DNA of 64,000 nt. It comes from Actinomyces sp. S6-Spd3 (GTDB taxonomy: Bacteria; Actinomycetota; Actinomycetes; Actinomycetales; Actinomycetaceae). Location: contig NZ_JRMV01000196.1 in assembly GCF_000758755.1 (NCBI RefSeq), positions 62,001 to 126,000 of the forward strand. Reading direction: 5' to 3'. Position 1 is the first letter of the stretch, and every line of letters starts with the position of its first letter. Below are positions 42,307-51,663 of this stretch, piece after piece. The translations under genes were made by a program, and so were the position numbers. The notes beneath the pieces are model-generated. The model saw only the letters and a list, made by a program, of their open reading frames with translations. It was not told where the DNA came from and searched no databases.

Positions 42307-43169
42307 GCGATCAACTCCAGAGCCGCCTTCACCGCGTCCTCAACGCTCCCCTCGCTGGGATACACCAGCGAGGTATCCGCCATGATTCCAATGATGTTCG
42401 GGTACGACAGTGCTTCTTGAACGCGTTCACGAACTGCGTCCACGCCCGCACTGAAATCCACTCGCAAAACGATGGGAAGAGTGGTCGCATGGGCAAGACG
42501 CTTCACGTCCTCGCACAGCGGGAGCATGAGCCATGTCAGTCCCGAGGTTGTTCCCAGACCCGATGCGATCGCAGTCGCTAGGCAGATGGAATCCATATCG
42601 AGGTGGGTGCGAACGCGACCGGATTCGTCGCGGCTTGAAATCACGGCTTCAAGCAGGGCAATTCGACCCGAGGCATTGAGCGCGCATACCCCGCGAGCGC
42701 AACGAGACAGAGTATGGGATGAGCCCTCATCGCTGTAGTCCAAGCGGAGCAGCATCTTGCCACCATCCAAGCGAGACTCATGGATTCCCGCGATGTCGTA
42801 GCCACTCATGACGTCGTCCAATTCGAAGGAAGAGTCAGCTAGGCCGCCTCGGTTCATTGAGCCGATGACGAACTTTTCCTTGAGGACTCCAGCGATCGTC
42901 AGATCTTCGACAAGATCAGCTGCACCCACGCATCCCTTGACCCCTTCAATGGCGAAGGCCTGGCACAAACGGTCGAGCAGATCCCAGCGGTCTTCCAGTG
43001 CCCGAGGGTTACCTCCCGCCGCCAAGTTTCCACGAGCGGGGTCGTCGGCAGCGATCATGAGGAATTTCGCGTTGGGACGGATCCCCATTCCGCGATCACG
43101 CATGACAAAACCGATTTGCTCGGGGTGGTTGACCCTCATATCGATGATCTGATTGATATCAACACTCAT
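42303..43169 (-). CDS. Cgl0159-type (beta/alpha)8 barrel protein
   Basis: 288 residues, aldolase-like barrel: GRGMGIRPNAKFLMIAADDPARGN, DLLDRLCQAFAIEGVKGCVG, FVIGSMNRGGLADSSFELDD, GGKMLLRLDYSDEGS, LDMDSICLATAIASGLGTTSGLTWLMLP, PNIIGIMADTSLVYPSEGSVEDA. This fits the uncharacterised actinobacterial family named after Cgl0159, often found in inositol or sugar catabolic clusters. The putative Schiff-base Lys is in GGKMLLR. Its link to amino-sugar use here is only by adjacency. Confidence 0.6.
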   Translation of the reverse strand: MSVDINQIIDMRVNHPEQIGFVMRDRGMGIRPNAKFLMIAADDPARGNLAAGGNPRALEDRWDLLDRLCQAFAIEGVKGCVGAADLVEDLTIAGVLKEKFVIGSMNRGGLADSSFELDDVMSGYDIAGIHESRLDGGKMLLRLDYSDEGSSHTLSRCARGVCALNASGRIALLEAVISSRDESGRVRTHLDMDSICLATAIASGLGTTSGLTWLMLPLCEDVKRLAHATTLPIVLRVDFSAGVDAVRERVQEALSYPNIIGIMADTSLVYPSEGSVEDAVKAALELIA

Positions 43170-43362
43170 CGTTCGTCTTCTTTCCGCACATCCGCGCAGG
43201 CATCCATGCGGGCGGGGACGTCGTCATCGTTAAAACCATAGATTGTTGTTGCGGCCGCATCGACGCGGTCGCGGTCACAGTATCACCAAAATTCGGTCCA
43301 CTAAAAATTTGCAGCGAGGCCGGGCGGCACTTTCGCGGGGTTGCGCGCGTCCTTTCGCGCGC
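43170..43362. other. Intergenic region, nothing recognised
   Basis: 193 bp between the barrel gene start and the 3' end of the hydrolase gene. G+C-rich with scattered GCGCGC stretches; no clear hairpin terminator or RNA was seen. Confidence 0.3.
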
Positions 43363-45063
43363 CTATTGACGTTCGGATTTGGCCAGATTGTCGCGGATCG
43401 CCTGGCCGATGCGTTCAAGCGTGTCGGTCTGAATCCACGTTGAATCCAGTCCAAAGCGAGAACCCATATGTTCACTGTTCTTTCGCAGGCCCAGGATTGC
43501 TTCCCACAGGGGGATGAGTTCCTCGTGGTAGGTGTGTCCGTGCCCGCCGGGAGCCGTGCCCGCAACGGGCATATCGACGAGGACCTGAATGTAGGTGGCC
43601 AGACGCGTGTAGACCATCTGTGAACTCACGTCCCCGTCGACATGTTCAGAAATCCAGTCGGGTTTGTTCCAGGCAAGCTGCGAATTCCACCAGACCACGG
43701 GATCGGAGGGGTGCTGCGCGTAGACGATTCGCGGGAAGTTCCATCGCCCAAGCTCTCGCCCATACACGTCCGCCCACAAGTTCTCCGGAACATTGACAAA
43801 ACGAACGTGACGACCGTTGGCAACAACGGGGGCGACCTGGGGGCTGCCTCGGTGACGCACTTGGGTGAGCTCGGCATGCATGGGGGTGAAGGCGGGGGTT
43901 CCGACCCACAGTGCACCGTCGGTCCGGGTCAAAACATCGACGATCCCTGAAAAGACATGTTGCGAGGCGTAGGCACCCAAGGATTCCCCGCACACGAAGA
44001 GTGCGGGTCGCGACTCTTCAGGGAGTTCGTCAACCGCGCGGCGAATCGTCTCGAAAAGAATGACCGCGGCTTCCTCTGAGACGTCCAGATCTGTCAGGAA
44101 GTTAATCGAGGAGGGGACAAAGGAATACTGCATGGACGCCGTCGCACAGTTTCCCAAGGTGAGGTATTCCAAGGGTTGGACTTGCCATTCGTCAACCCAT
44201 CCCGATCCAGTCGATGTTGCAATCAAAATAACTGCACGTTCAAATGCCCCACTTCGGCGAAGTTCGCGTACTACTAGATCAGCTGCACTCTGGAGGCTAT
44301 GCCCTTCTGCTGGCATTCCCGCGTAGACGCGGATCGGTTCTTGGGCGGCGCATCCGGCGACGGCCTCGATATCTGCGCGACTGGGACCGCGGCCAAGGAA
44401 CACGCGTCCCTGACCGCCGACAGACTCCCAGCTCGAGTAGGACGAAGGTGAACCAGAGCGTTCCTTGACTTGGGGCTGCACGATTCCCTTAGCGGTCCGA
44501 TTGTTCATGCGGCGCGCGTGACGGGTGAAAAAGTTAATTCCCAGCTTGATGATGACCTGCGAGGTCAATCCGTAAACAATGATGACGAGAAGCGCCAAAG
44601 TAATGGACAGTGCAACAACGTAGTGCAGCCACTGACTGAAGAAAGCAAGAAGAGCGCGCCCAATCCACTGCAGTCCAGAAGCGATGGCAAGAAGGACAAG
44701 GGTGAGGACGACAGCTCCGGCAGTGCCCAGAAGGTACTGGCCCAAGTTCTCGCCGGACATTCCAACCAGAACATCGGCTCGCCTACGTTCGCGATAGGAG
44801 TGGATCAACCAGCGAATCAGCCACAGGTAGAAAGCAAAGAAGAGAATGACTCTAAACGCGAGCGCCACCGTGGGTGGAGCAGTGATCTGAACTCCCAATC
44901 GGGGGACAACGATCGCATACAGGCGTTGTAGGGTCAGGCCGAGGATGTAACCAGCAGCCGTGAGGACACCGGATGCTACCGCGTGCCACTGCCACGAGCG
45001 AGCAAGGAGAGAGGGAGAGACGGAGACTCCGTACATGACCAGCGCGCCGATCAGGCCGAGCAA
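43363..45063 (-). CDS. Membrane-anchored alpha/beta-hydrolase (Abhydrolase_9-like)
   Basis: 566 residues. Four to five membrane segments in the first ~180 residues, a basic loop, then a soluble domain from about 215 containing RVYAGMPAEGHSLQSAADLVVRELRR, VDEWQVQPLEYLTLGNCATASMQYSF and the nucleophile elbow CGESLGAYASQHVFSG. The C-terminal part has IVYAQHPSDPVVWWN and GHGHTYHEELIPLWEAI. This fits the actinobacterial Abhydrolase_9 family of lipase/esterase-like membrane proteins. The start is uncertain: 45063 is a TTG and no strong ribosome site is visible. Confidence 0.75.
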   Translation of the reverse strand: MLGLIGALVMYGVSVSPSLLARSWQWHAVASGVLTAAGYILGLTLQRLYAIVVPRLGVQITAPPTVALAFRVILFFAFYLWLIRWLIHSYRERRRADVLVGMSGENLGQYLLGTAGAVVLTLVLLAIASGLQWIGRALLAFFSQWLHYVVALSITLALLVIIVYGLTSQVIIKLGINFFTRHARRMNNRTAKGIVQPQVKERSGSPSSYSSWESVGGQGRVFLGRGPSRADIEAVAGCAAQEPIRVYAGMPAEGHSLQSAADLVVRELRRSGAFERAVILIATSTGSGWVDEWQVQPLEYLTLGNCATASMQYSFVPSSINFLTDLDVSEEAAVILFETIRRAVDELPEESRPALFVCGESLGAYASQHVFSGIVDVLTRTDGALWVGTPAFTPMHAELTQVRHRGSPQVAPVVANGRHVRFVNVPENLWADVYGRELGRWNFPRIVYAQHPSDPVVWWNSQLAWNKPDWISEHVDGDVSSQMVYTRLATYIQVLVDMPVAGTAPGGHGHTYHEELIPLWEAILGLRKNSEHMGSRFGLDSTWIQTDTLERIGQAIRDNLAKSERQ

Positions 45064-45102
45064 TGAAATATTGATGATGTCACCCCCTCTTGTCCTACGT
45101 GT

Positions 45103-45837
45103 CTATTGTGCCCGATACGCCGTCCATACAAGAGTGAAGTACGGCAGAATCACAGTGGAATGCGGCGCAAATCCCAGATGCTCATACAGGTACCAACGCA
45201 GGTTTGCCTGCATCTTTTCCCTGCCCGCCGAGGTCGAGCGCAAATAGGAGGAGCGCGTTGTTCCCAACTCGAGAATCTCCTCGGGAGTGCTCTCGTCTTC
45301 CCAATCGAAACGCTCCAAAACGGGCTGCGACCACTGCGAGTTCAAAAGGGGCGGCCGATCAGGACGATGAACATCTCCCGAGCGCATGATGCGCGTGAGC
45401 CTGTGCACCCAAGGAATCGTGACATCGAGCTGATTCCACACGATCATGAGCTTCCCGCCAGGACGCACGATTCGATGCATCTCCGCGCTTGCTGCTTCCG
45501 CATCCATCCAATGCCACGATTGAGCGAAAACAGCGCGGTCAACGCTGGAATCAGGAAGCCCCGTTGACTCCCCGCATGCGTCGACAATTTCCAGATTCGC
45601 GTCCTCTCCTAGAAGCTGCCTCATCTGGTCGCGCATTGCCTGGGCTGGTTCGATAGCCGTGACCTTCACTCCGCGAGAAAGGAGTGCGGCAGTCAGTTTG
45701 CCCGTCCCCGCTCCCACGTCTGCGATCGTGAGTGTCGAGGCCTCGGCCCCTTCCACGATCTTCTCGACTGCCGCGCGCGGGTAGCTTGGGCGCACCGCTC
45801 CATAGGAGTCAGTCGCAAGACGGAAGGGATTGGTCAC
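45103..45837 (-). CDS. Class I SAM-dependent methyltransferase
   Basis: 244 residues of the UbiE/Methyltransf_11 type: motif I LTIADVGAGTGKLTAALLSRG, AIEPAQAMRDQMRQLL, DACGESTGLPDSSVDRAVFAQSWHWMDAEAASAEMHRIVRPGGKLMIVW. The QSWHWMD segment resembles yeast TMT1-like small-molecule methyltransferases. Substrate unknown. Ends 9 bp before thiQ's 3' side, same strand, possibly read through from the thiamine operon. Confidence 0.85.
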   Translation of the reverse strand: MTNPFRLATDSYGAVRPSYPRAAVEKIVEGAEASTLTIADVGAGTGKLTAALLSRGVKVTAIEPAQAMRDQMRQLLGEDANLEIVDACGESTGLPDSSVDRAVFAQSWHWMDAEAASAEMHRIVRPGGKLMIVWNQLDVTIPWVHRLTRIMRSGDVHRPDRPPLLNSQWSQPVLERFDWEDESTPEEILELGTTRSSYLRSTSAGREKMQANLRWYLYEHLGFAPHSTVILPYFTLVWTAYRAQ

Positions 45838-45846
45838 GAGTGAAGC

Positions 45847-46776
45847 CTAGTGGATGATGCCGTGTGATGCCCGAGCCTTGACTCGCTCACCCACCGCTGG
45901 GACCCGGCTTCCGAAAGGAATACGCACAATGCGCGGCTCGCCGTCAGCCTCGTTTTCGAGGCGCGCGGGCACTTCGTAGTACCCGCGGGCGCGGCGAGAT
46001 ACCCCTCCGGTGATCTCAATCCAAACCTCGCCTACGTCTGCCCTCCCCTCGAGTTCGATGCTCGCAAAACCCAGGAAACGCGCGACTTCTGCATCCCCTG
46101 GGTTCGCCCACAGGGCCTCGGGAGTGTCGATGCGGCGCAGGCTGCCCTGAATCATCACTCCGATTTGGTCGGCGACTGCGAAGGCCTCGTCCTGGTCGTG
46201 AGTGACGTAGATACTCGTAATTCCCTCGCCGGTAATGATCTCGCGCAACTCGACTGAGAGGCTTTCGCGCATGGTGCGGTCAAGTGCGGATAGCGGTTCG
46301 TCAAGAAGGAGAAGACGAGGCCGTGGCGCGAGTGCGCGGGCGAGGGCTACTCGTTGCGCCTGTCCTCCCGACAAGGATTCAATGTTGCGCGAAGCAAATC
46401 CCTCCAGACCAACGATTGCAAGGACTTCGGCGACTCTGCGCTCACGCTGATCACGTGGAAGATGACGCAGGCCGTAAGCGATATTTCCCTCAACATTTCG
46501 ATGGGGGAAAAGCTGCCCATCCTGGAACATCAGCCCGAAACCGCGCTGATAAGTGGGTGTGTCAAGAACTGACTCGCCTTCCCAGCGGATATCCCCGTCG
46601 CTGGGTCGTTCAAGGCCTGCAATTGCACGTAAGAGCGTGGATTTTCCGCAGCCGCTGGGGCCAAGGAGTGCGGTAATCTGGCCGGGTTTTACATCGAAAG
46701 ACACTTCATCGAGTGCGCGAAAAGACCCGTAATCGACGCTGACCTTCGTACAGCTCAAGGCCACGTTTTCACTCAT
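45847..46776 (-). CDS. thiQ: Thiamine ABC transporter ATP-binding protein
   Basis: 309 residues: Walker A GPSGCGKSTLLRAI, Q-loop LMFQDGQLFPHRNV, signature LSGGQAQRVALARAL, Walker B RLLLLDEPLSALD, switch His in YVTHDQDEA. A C-terminal ~90-residue extension (after position 215) resembles a TOBE-like regulatory domain. Overlaps the permease gene by 4 bp. Thiamine is inferred from the operon's TPP riboswitch. Confidence 0.9.
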   Translation of the reverse strand: MSENVALSCTKVSVDYGSFRALDEVSFDVKPGQITALLGPSGCGKSTLLRAIAGLERPSDGDIRWEGESVLDTPTYQRGFGLMFQDGQLFPHRNVEGNIAYGLRHLPRDQRERRVAEVLAIVGLEGFASRNIESLSGGQAQRVALARALAPRPRLLLLDEPLSALDRTMRESLSVELREIITGEGITSIYVTHDQDEAFAVADQIGVMIQGSLRRIDTPEALWANPGDAEVARFLGFASIELEGRADVGEVWIEITGGVSRRARGYYEVPARLENEADGEPRIVRIPFGSRVPAVGERVKARASHGIIH

Positions 46777-48440
46777 ACTGTCTCTCCAATCTCAGCGGGA
46801 CGCAGCCACTCCATACACGTGATGAGCAGCGCACACACGAGTGCAAGAAGTACACACGAGGCCATTGCAACCCCTTGATCCAGTGCATCGGGACGCGAAA
46901 TTAATCGATATATCACGACCGGGAGCGTCACCGAATCGCCCTTGGCCAGGAAGGATGTCGCGCCAAATTCACCCAGCGATGTTGCGATCGCGAAACCTGC
47001 TGCAATGCCAAGGCTACGAAGAAGCACGGGACCGTCAATTGTCGCCAGAATGCGCGCCTCACTTGCGCCGAGGCTTGCCGCAGCTTCGCGCAAACGCGGG
47101 TTAATGGCACGCAATGAGGGCGCGATCAAGCGAACAACTAAGGGAAGCGCGACTACTGCTTGCGCACAGGGAACAAGAATCCACGAGCTCCGCAGATCCA
47201 GAGGCGGGCGATTCATGGTGATGAGAAAACCAAAACCCACCGTGACTGCAGAGACTCCCAGAGGAAGCATGAAGGCGCTCTCAAGGAGTGAAAGCGCGAC
47301 GCGCCCCGCTCGTGAACGCGGATGACGAGTCACAAGAAGGACGACGCAAACACCCACGCTCAAAGCAATCACCATTGCAACCAGAGCGACAAGAAGCGAG
47401 TGCCCCAACGCTTGGAGGGGTGAAACGCGCAGTGCGGGAGTGAAGGAGGAATCGGCCAACTTGAGGTAGTGCTCGAAGGTAAAGCGGCCTCGTTGATGGA
47501 GGGAACGCCACACAAGCGCAGCAAGGGGAAGCACAACCAGCACAAGGACCACGCCGGCGCTCATCACAAGCGTCCACACATCGCCTCGGCGCACGCGATG
47601 CCCCAGCTGCGAGGACCTTAAGGCGACTGCTCGAGTACCACGGCGGCGCGCGGCCTCGGCGACAATCAGGGACACAGCGATCACGACAAGTTGAACGATC
47701 GATAAGACCGAGGCGCTACGCAGATCCAGGTACTGGGTCGTGAGCATGTAGATTTCGGACTCGACGGTCGTGAGCTTCGAACCGCCCAAAATCAGCACGA
47801 TTCCAAAGGAAGTCGCGCAATACAAGAAGACCAGGGAAGCTGCCGAGGCGATCGCAGGAAGAAGGGTCGGGAAAGTAATGCTTGTGAATACTCGCAGTGG
47901 GCGCGCTCCGAGGCAGGCGGCAACTTGTGCGCGGCGGCCGTCGATTTGCGCCCAAAAACTACCGACATTGCGTACGACCAGCGAGTAGTTGAAAAAGACC
48001 ATGGCCGCGATCACCGCGGCGGGCGTCCCGTCGAGATTCAGGAAGCCCAGCCAACCTTGGGGAGCAAGGAGAGAACGGAAGGCAACGCCAACAACAACAG
48101 TTGGGAGAACGAAGGGAACAGAGATGAGCGCACGCAGAGCGCGCTGACCGGGGAAGCGACAACAGTAGAGCGCGTAGGCGCCGGGTAGGCCCACAAGCAG
48201 TGAAACACAGGTGCCCAGGAGAGCCATCCAGAGAGTGCGAGCAATGACGCGCCACGTGCGCGGCGCGGAAAGCAGTTCGCCGAGCCCCGAGAGGTCAAGC
48301 CCCCCACCGGGCGCGACAAAGCCCTTCGCGATGAGCGTCGCCGCGGGCCACGCGAAAAACAGCGTGAGAAAAGCCAGGGGGACGCCCAGGCCAACGGCCC
48401 CGGCGCCCACCCTCGCTACACGCTGTCGCAGGTTTTTCAC
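46773..48440 (-). CDS. thiP: Thiamine ABC transporter permease
   Basis: 555 residues with about twelve hydrophobic segments and two EAA-type loops (AQVAACLGARPLRVFTSITFPTLLP and LREAAASLGASEARILATIDGPVLL), i.e. a fused two-domain permease as in ThiP and iron permeases. Overlaps thiB and thiQ by 4 bp on each side. Confidence 0.9.
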   Translation of the reverse strand: MKNLRQRVARVGAGAVGLGVPLAFLTLFFAWPAATLIAKGFVAPGGGLDLSGLGELLSAPRTWRVIARTLWMALLGTCVSLLVGLPGAYALYCCRFPGQRALRALISVPFVLPTVVVGVAFRSLLAPQGWLGFLNLDGTPAAVIAAMVFFNYSLVVRNVGSFWAQIDGRRAQVAACLGARPLRVFTSITFPTLLPAIASAASLVFLYCATSFGIVLILGGSKLTTVESEIYMLTTQYLDLRSASVLSIVQLVVIAVSLIVAEAARRRGTRAVALRSSQLGHRVRRGDVWTLVMSAGVVLVLVVLPLAALVWRSLHQRGRFTFEHYLKLADSSFTPALRVSPLQALGHSLLVALVAMVIALSVGVCVVLLVTRHPRSRAGRVALSLLESAFMLPLGVSAVTVGFGFLITMNRPPLDLRSSWILVPCAQAVVALPLVVRLIAPSLRAINPRLREAAASLGASEARILATIDGPVLLRSLGIAAGFAIATSLGEFGATSFLAKGDSVTLPVVIYRLISRPDALDQGVAMASCVLLALVCALLITCMEWLRPAEIGETV

Positions 48441-49522
48441 CCAAGAACCGTTTCTTGCCAGGTCTTGAGCCAGTTTGCAGAGTTCTTCTGAATCTCTTGG
48501 GGATCAACACGTGCGGGGTTTTCAGCCAGGGGACCGAACTTCTCCAGTGCCTCGGGAGCCTTCCCCGCGTAGGGGTGCATGTAGGTTGCCTTGGAGATCG
48601 CGCTCTGCACCTCGTCGGAGAGGAGGAATTCGATGAACTTCTTCGCGCCCTCGGCGTTCTTTGCGCCAGTGAGGACACCGGCATATTCGATCTGACGGAA
48701 GCAGGTGTCGGTAATGACACCGGTCGAAGACTCGGTTCCCGCATCGTTGACCGCGTAAGCGGGAGAAGAACCGTAAGACACCATCATCGGGAAGCTGCCC
48801 TTGCCTTCACCCGCGCTGTAGTCAACGTTAAAGGCCTGGGACCAGCCTTCGGTGATCTTCACGCCATTGTCCTTGAGGGACTTCCAGTAGTTCGCGTAGC
48901 CATCGGGACCGTACTTGGCAATGGTGGCCAGCATGAAGGCCATTCCGGGAGTCGAAGAAGCCGGATTCATGGCGACGAGCATGTTCTTGTATTCAGGCTT
49001 CGCCAGATCCTCAAAGCTTGCGGGAGGAGTGAGCTGGTGTTCCTTAAACCAGGTCTTGTCGTAGTTGACGCAGACATCACCGCGATCGATGGGGACCAGT
49101 CCCGGTTCTCCCGCAAAGTTATCTGCAGAGTTGGGCGAGGTGATCGATGCGTCCGCAATGACGCCTTGGCCGACAATGCGCGTCGATACCGTGTTGTCGA
49201 GGCCGAATACCGCGTCTCCCAGCGGGGCATCCTTCGTGAGGACGAGTTGGTTGGCGAGCTCGCCACCGTTGCCAATCGCTTGGATCTTGACGGTGATCCC
49301 GGTCTGTTCGCGGAACTTGTCAAGGAGTTCCTGCGGGAAATCGAAGGAATCGTAGGCAAGAACCGTGACCGTTTGTTCACCGCTTGACGAGGCCGCGCTT
49401 CCTTGGCTTGTCGAAGAATCCTTTGCGCTTGATGAGCAAGCTGCAATCGACGTGGCCCCAATGAAAAGAATCGCGCTTGACGCGATGAGACGAGCGCGAC
49501 GGTGCGCCGAAAAAGTAGACAT
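48437..49522 (-). CDS. thiB: Thiamine ABC transporter substrate-binding lipoprotein
   Basis: 361 residues, lipobox SIAAC near residue 29. ThiB/TbpA features: VTVLAYDSFDFPQELLDKFREQTGITVKI, LTKDAPLGDAVFGLDNTVSTRIV, LVPIDRGDVCVNYDKTWF, ATIAKYGPDGYANYWKSLKDNGVKITEGW, VSYGSSPAYAV, EYAGVLTGAKNAEGAKKFIEFLLSDEVQ. First gene of thiBPQ, preceded by a TPP riboswitch. Confidence 0.92.
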   Translation of the reverse strand: MSTFSAHRRARLIASSAILFIGATSIAACSSSAKDSSTSQGSAASSSGEQTVTVLAYDSFDFPQELLDKFREQTGITVKIQAIGNGGELANQLVLTKDAPLGDAVFGLDNTVSTRIVGQGVIADASITSPNSADNFAGEPGLVPIDRGDVCVNYDKTWFKEHQLTPPASFEDLAKPEYKNMLVAMNPASSTPGMAFMLATIAKYGPDGYANYWKSLKDNGVKITEGWSQAFNVDYSAGEGKGSFPMMVSYGSSPAYAVNDAGTESSTGVITDTCFRQIEYAGVLTGAKNAEGAKKFIEFLLSDEVQSAISKATYMHPYAGKAPEALEKFGPLAENPARVDPQEIQKNSANWLKTWQETVLG

Positions 49523-49582
49523 TGTTTCCTCCGCTCAGGTGGGAGGGCTGGACCGCCTCGGGATGAGGGCAGTCCGGAGATT

Positions 49583-49668
49583 GCGACTTCCTACGCCGGC
49601 ATAATCCGGATCAGGTGTAAGGGTCTGCATTCGCACTCTCAGCCCGCTGTGGGCTCCCCTGTCTTACC
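49583..49668 (-). promoter_or_regulatory. TPP riboswitch (thi box)
   Basis: On the minus strand the conserved parts read GGGGAGCCC, GGCTGAGAGTGCG, ACCCTTACACCTGATCCGGA and TTATGCCGGCGTAGGAAG in order. It lies 61 bp upstream of thiB and should switch off thiBPQ when thiamine pyrophosphate is plentiful. Confidence 0.96.
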
Positions 49669-49766
49669 CGGTCAGCATAGCGCATCGCGACAAGGCAGCG
49701 CCCAGAGATCGTGCAGCTCCGGGTAGAAAGACGCCACTGTCACACGGGGAGCGGCGCACGCTGGGC

Positions 49767-51194
49767 TTACGCGGAAATCGGAGCGCGGCCTCGGCGATCA
49801 AGAGCGCGATGACGACGCACAACACCGACCACGGTAATAATCACCATCCACGCAGCCGACATCAGCAATCCCTTCAAACTCTCAGATTCCAGAGCCAGGA
49901 CCACAACCATAAGCGCGATAAAGATGATGAACAGCCAGGCAGAGAAGACACCACCGGGCAGCTTAAAAGCGGAGTCCTGGTGCTTGTCGGGATACTTGCG
50001 CACGTAGAACAGGTAGGCGATAACAACCAAAACCCACACGACCATGAAAAGGGTCGCTGACATCGCGGTCACAACGGTGAAAACACTCAGGATTGAGTCA
50101 CCGAAAACCAGAAGAATCGCGGCCGAGAGCAAGAAAACGCAGGAGAGGAACAGGGCGTTCTGGGGGACGTGACGCTTAGAGAGCCGGCTGAAGAAGGGAG
50201 CTGCATCGCCTTGAAGTGAGAGGGAGAAGAGCATCCTCGAGGTGGAGTAGATTCCCGAATTTGCCGAGGAAGCAGCAGAGGTCAGGACAACAAGGTTCAC
50301 CAGCGATGCCGCCATTCCCAGGCCGGTCAAGGAAAACATCGTGACGAAAGGCGACTGGGTCTTATCGATCTGATCCCAGGGAGTCACCATCATGATGACG
50401 GCCAGTGAGCAAATGTAGAACAGGACCACTCGGACAGGAATCGAGTTGATTGCCTTGGGGAGAGTCGTGTCGGGATCGGCGGTTTCGGCGACCGTTGTTC
50501 CCACAAGCTCGATACCGACGAAGGCGAAGATCGCAATTTGGAAGCCACCCAGGAAACCAGTAAATCCTGTTGGGAAGAGTCCTCCGTGGCTCCACAGGTT
50601 CGATACTGCGGCGGTCGTGCCATTGGAGTCTTGCATTCCGATGGCAACCATAATGACCCCGACCACGATCAGGGCAATGATCGCAACGATCTTGATCATG
50701 GCAAACCAGAATTCGGTTTCACCAAAGGCCTTAACTGTCATTGCGTTGAGGGCGAAAAGCAGGAGGGCGGTCGCGACGACGGGGATCCAGGAGGGCAGAT
50801 CAGGCCACCAGAAATGGACGTAACCGGTGATTGCGACGACATCTGCAATACCGGTAACGACCCAGCACAGCCAGTAGGTCCAGCCCATGACAAAACCCAT
50901 GGAAGGGCCAAGGAAGTGGCGGATGATATCGGCGAAGGTCCCGTATTGGCGGTCCGACAGAAGGATCTCGCCCATAGCGCGCATGAACAAGAACAGTGCG
51001 CTACCGATGATGAGGTACACCAAGAGAATCGAGGGACCCGCTGTCGCAATGGTTTTTCCCGAGCCCATGAAAAGGCCCGTACCGATTGCGCCGCCAATAG
51101 CGATGAGCTGAATGTGGCGATTCGTCAGGTTGCGTTGGAGCTGGCGGCCCGAGGCCTCACCACTGTTCTCCTCAGCATGTCCGCTGGTGCTCAT
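49767..51194 (-). CDS. Amino acid permease, APC family (CycA-like)
   Basis: 475 residues with twelve predicted membrane segments. N-terminal RNLTNRHIQLIAIGGAIGTGLFMGSGKTI is the APC signature. FAFVGIELVGTTVAETADP and the SANSGIYSTSRMLFSLSLQGDAPFF-like region match the D-serine/D-alanine/glycine (CycA) subgroup. Substrate inferred only. The ATG at 51194 gives the normal N-terminus; a longer frame adds a non-homologous 37 residues. Confidence 0.88.
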   Translation of the reverse strand: MSTSGHAEENSGEASGRQLQRNLTNRHIQLIAIGGAIGTGLFMGSGKTIATAGPSILLVYLIIGSALFLFMRAMGEILLSDRQYGTFADIIRHFLGPSMGFVMGWTYWLCWVVTGIADVVAITGYVHFWWPDLPSWIPVVATALLLFALNAMTVKAFGETEFWFAMIKIVAIIALIVVGVIMVAIGMQDSNGTTAAVSNLWSHGGLFPTGFTGFLGGFQIAIFAFVGIELVGTTVAETADPDTTLPKAINSIPVRVVLFYICSLAVIMMVTPWDQIDKTQSPFVTMFSLTGLGMAASLVNLVVLTSAASSANSGIYSTSRMLFSLSLQGDAAPFFSRLSKRHVPQNALFLSCVFLLSAAILLVFGDSILSVFTVVTAMSATLFMVVWVLVVIAYLFYVRKYPDKHQDSAFKLPGGVFSAWLFIIFIALMVVVLALESESLKGLLMSAAWMVIITVVGVVRRHRALDRRGRAPISA

Positions 51195-51258
51195 GTTGGT
51201 CCATTCTTCTAGCTGAGTTTTCCACGCTAGCATGCCCAACCGGGATAGATGAGGGAAA

Positions 51259-51663
51259 ATGGCTTGTATGAGTGAAGTGATGATTTCCGTCGCCAATGTT
51301 CCCACCGAGCGCGCACATCGCTATGGGCATCAACTTGCCTCGCACATGGGGCGAAAAATTGAGGCGCAGTGGGATGCTGAATCAGCGCGCGGAATCCTGA
51401 CCTTTACTCGCGAGGGTTTGCCCAGCGGTGAGTGCGCAATCTCGTGCACCGACCAGCATCTGCATCTTGAGCTAAAGACCTCTCCCGAGGCCGTGGAGCA
51501 CCTGGAGTTCGTCGTCGGAATTCACCTAGCCCGCTTCGGGTATCGCGACGGGCTTGAAATCGCATGGGTCAGGACTGACCCTCAGACCGGAGAAGAGGTC
51601 GCTGGATCCACGCAGGGTCCTTTGACGGCTGAGGATATCGAGCGTCACCGTCGCTCTAAGTAA
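51259..51663 (+). CDS. DUF2218-family protein
   Basis: 134 residues (131 from the ATG at 51268). Landmarks: NVPTERAHRYGHQLASHMGRKIEAQWD, GILTFTREGLPSGECAISC, LELKTSPEAVEHLEFVVGIHLARFGYRDGLEIAW, all DUF2218. Small cytoplasmic alpha/beta protein; members occur beside iron/siderophore genes elsewhere, but nothing here confirms that. Which of two nearby ATGs is used is unclear. Its 3' end overlaps the next convergent gene by 19 bp. Confidence 0.8.
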   Translation: MACMSEVMISVANVPTERAHRYGHQLASHMGRKIEAQWDAESARGILTFTREGLPSGECAISCTDQHLHLELKTSPEAVEHLEFVVGIHLARFGYRDGLEIAWVRTDPQTGEEVAGSTQGPLTAEDIERHRRSK

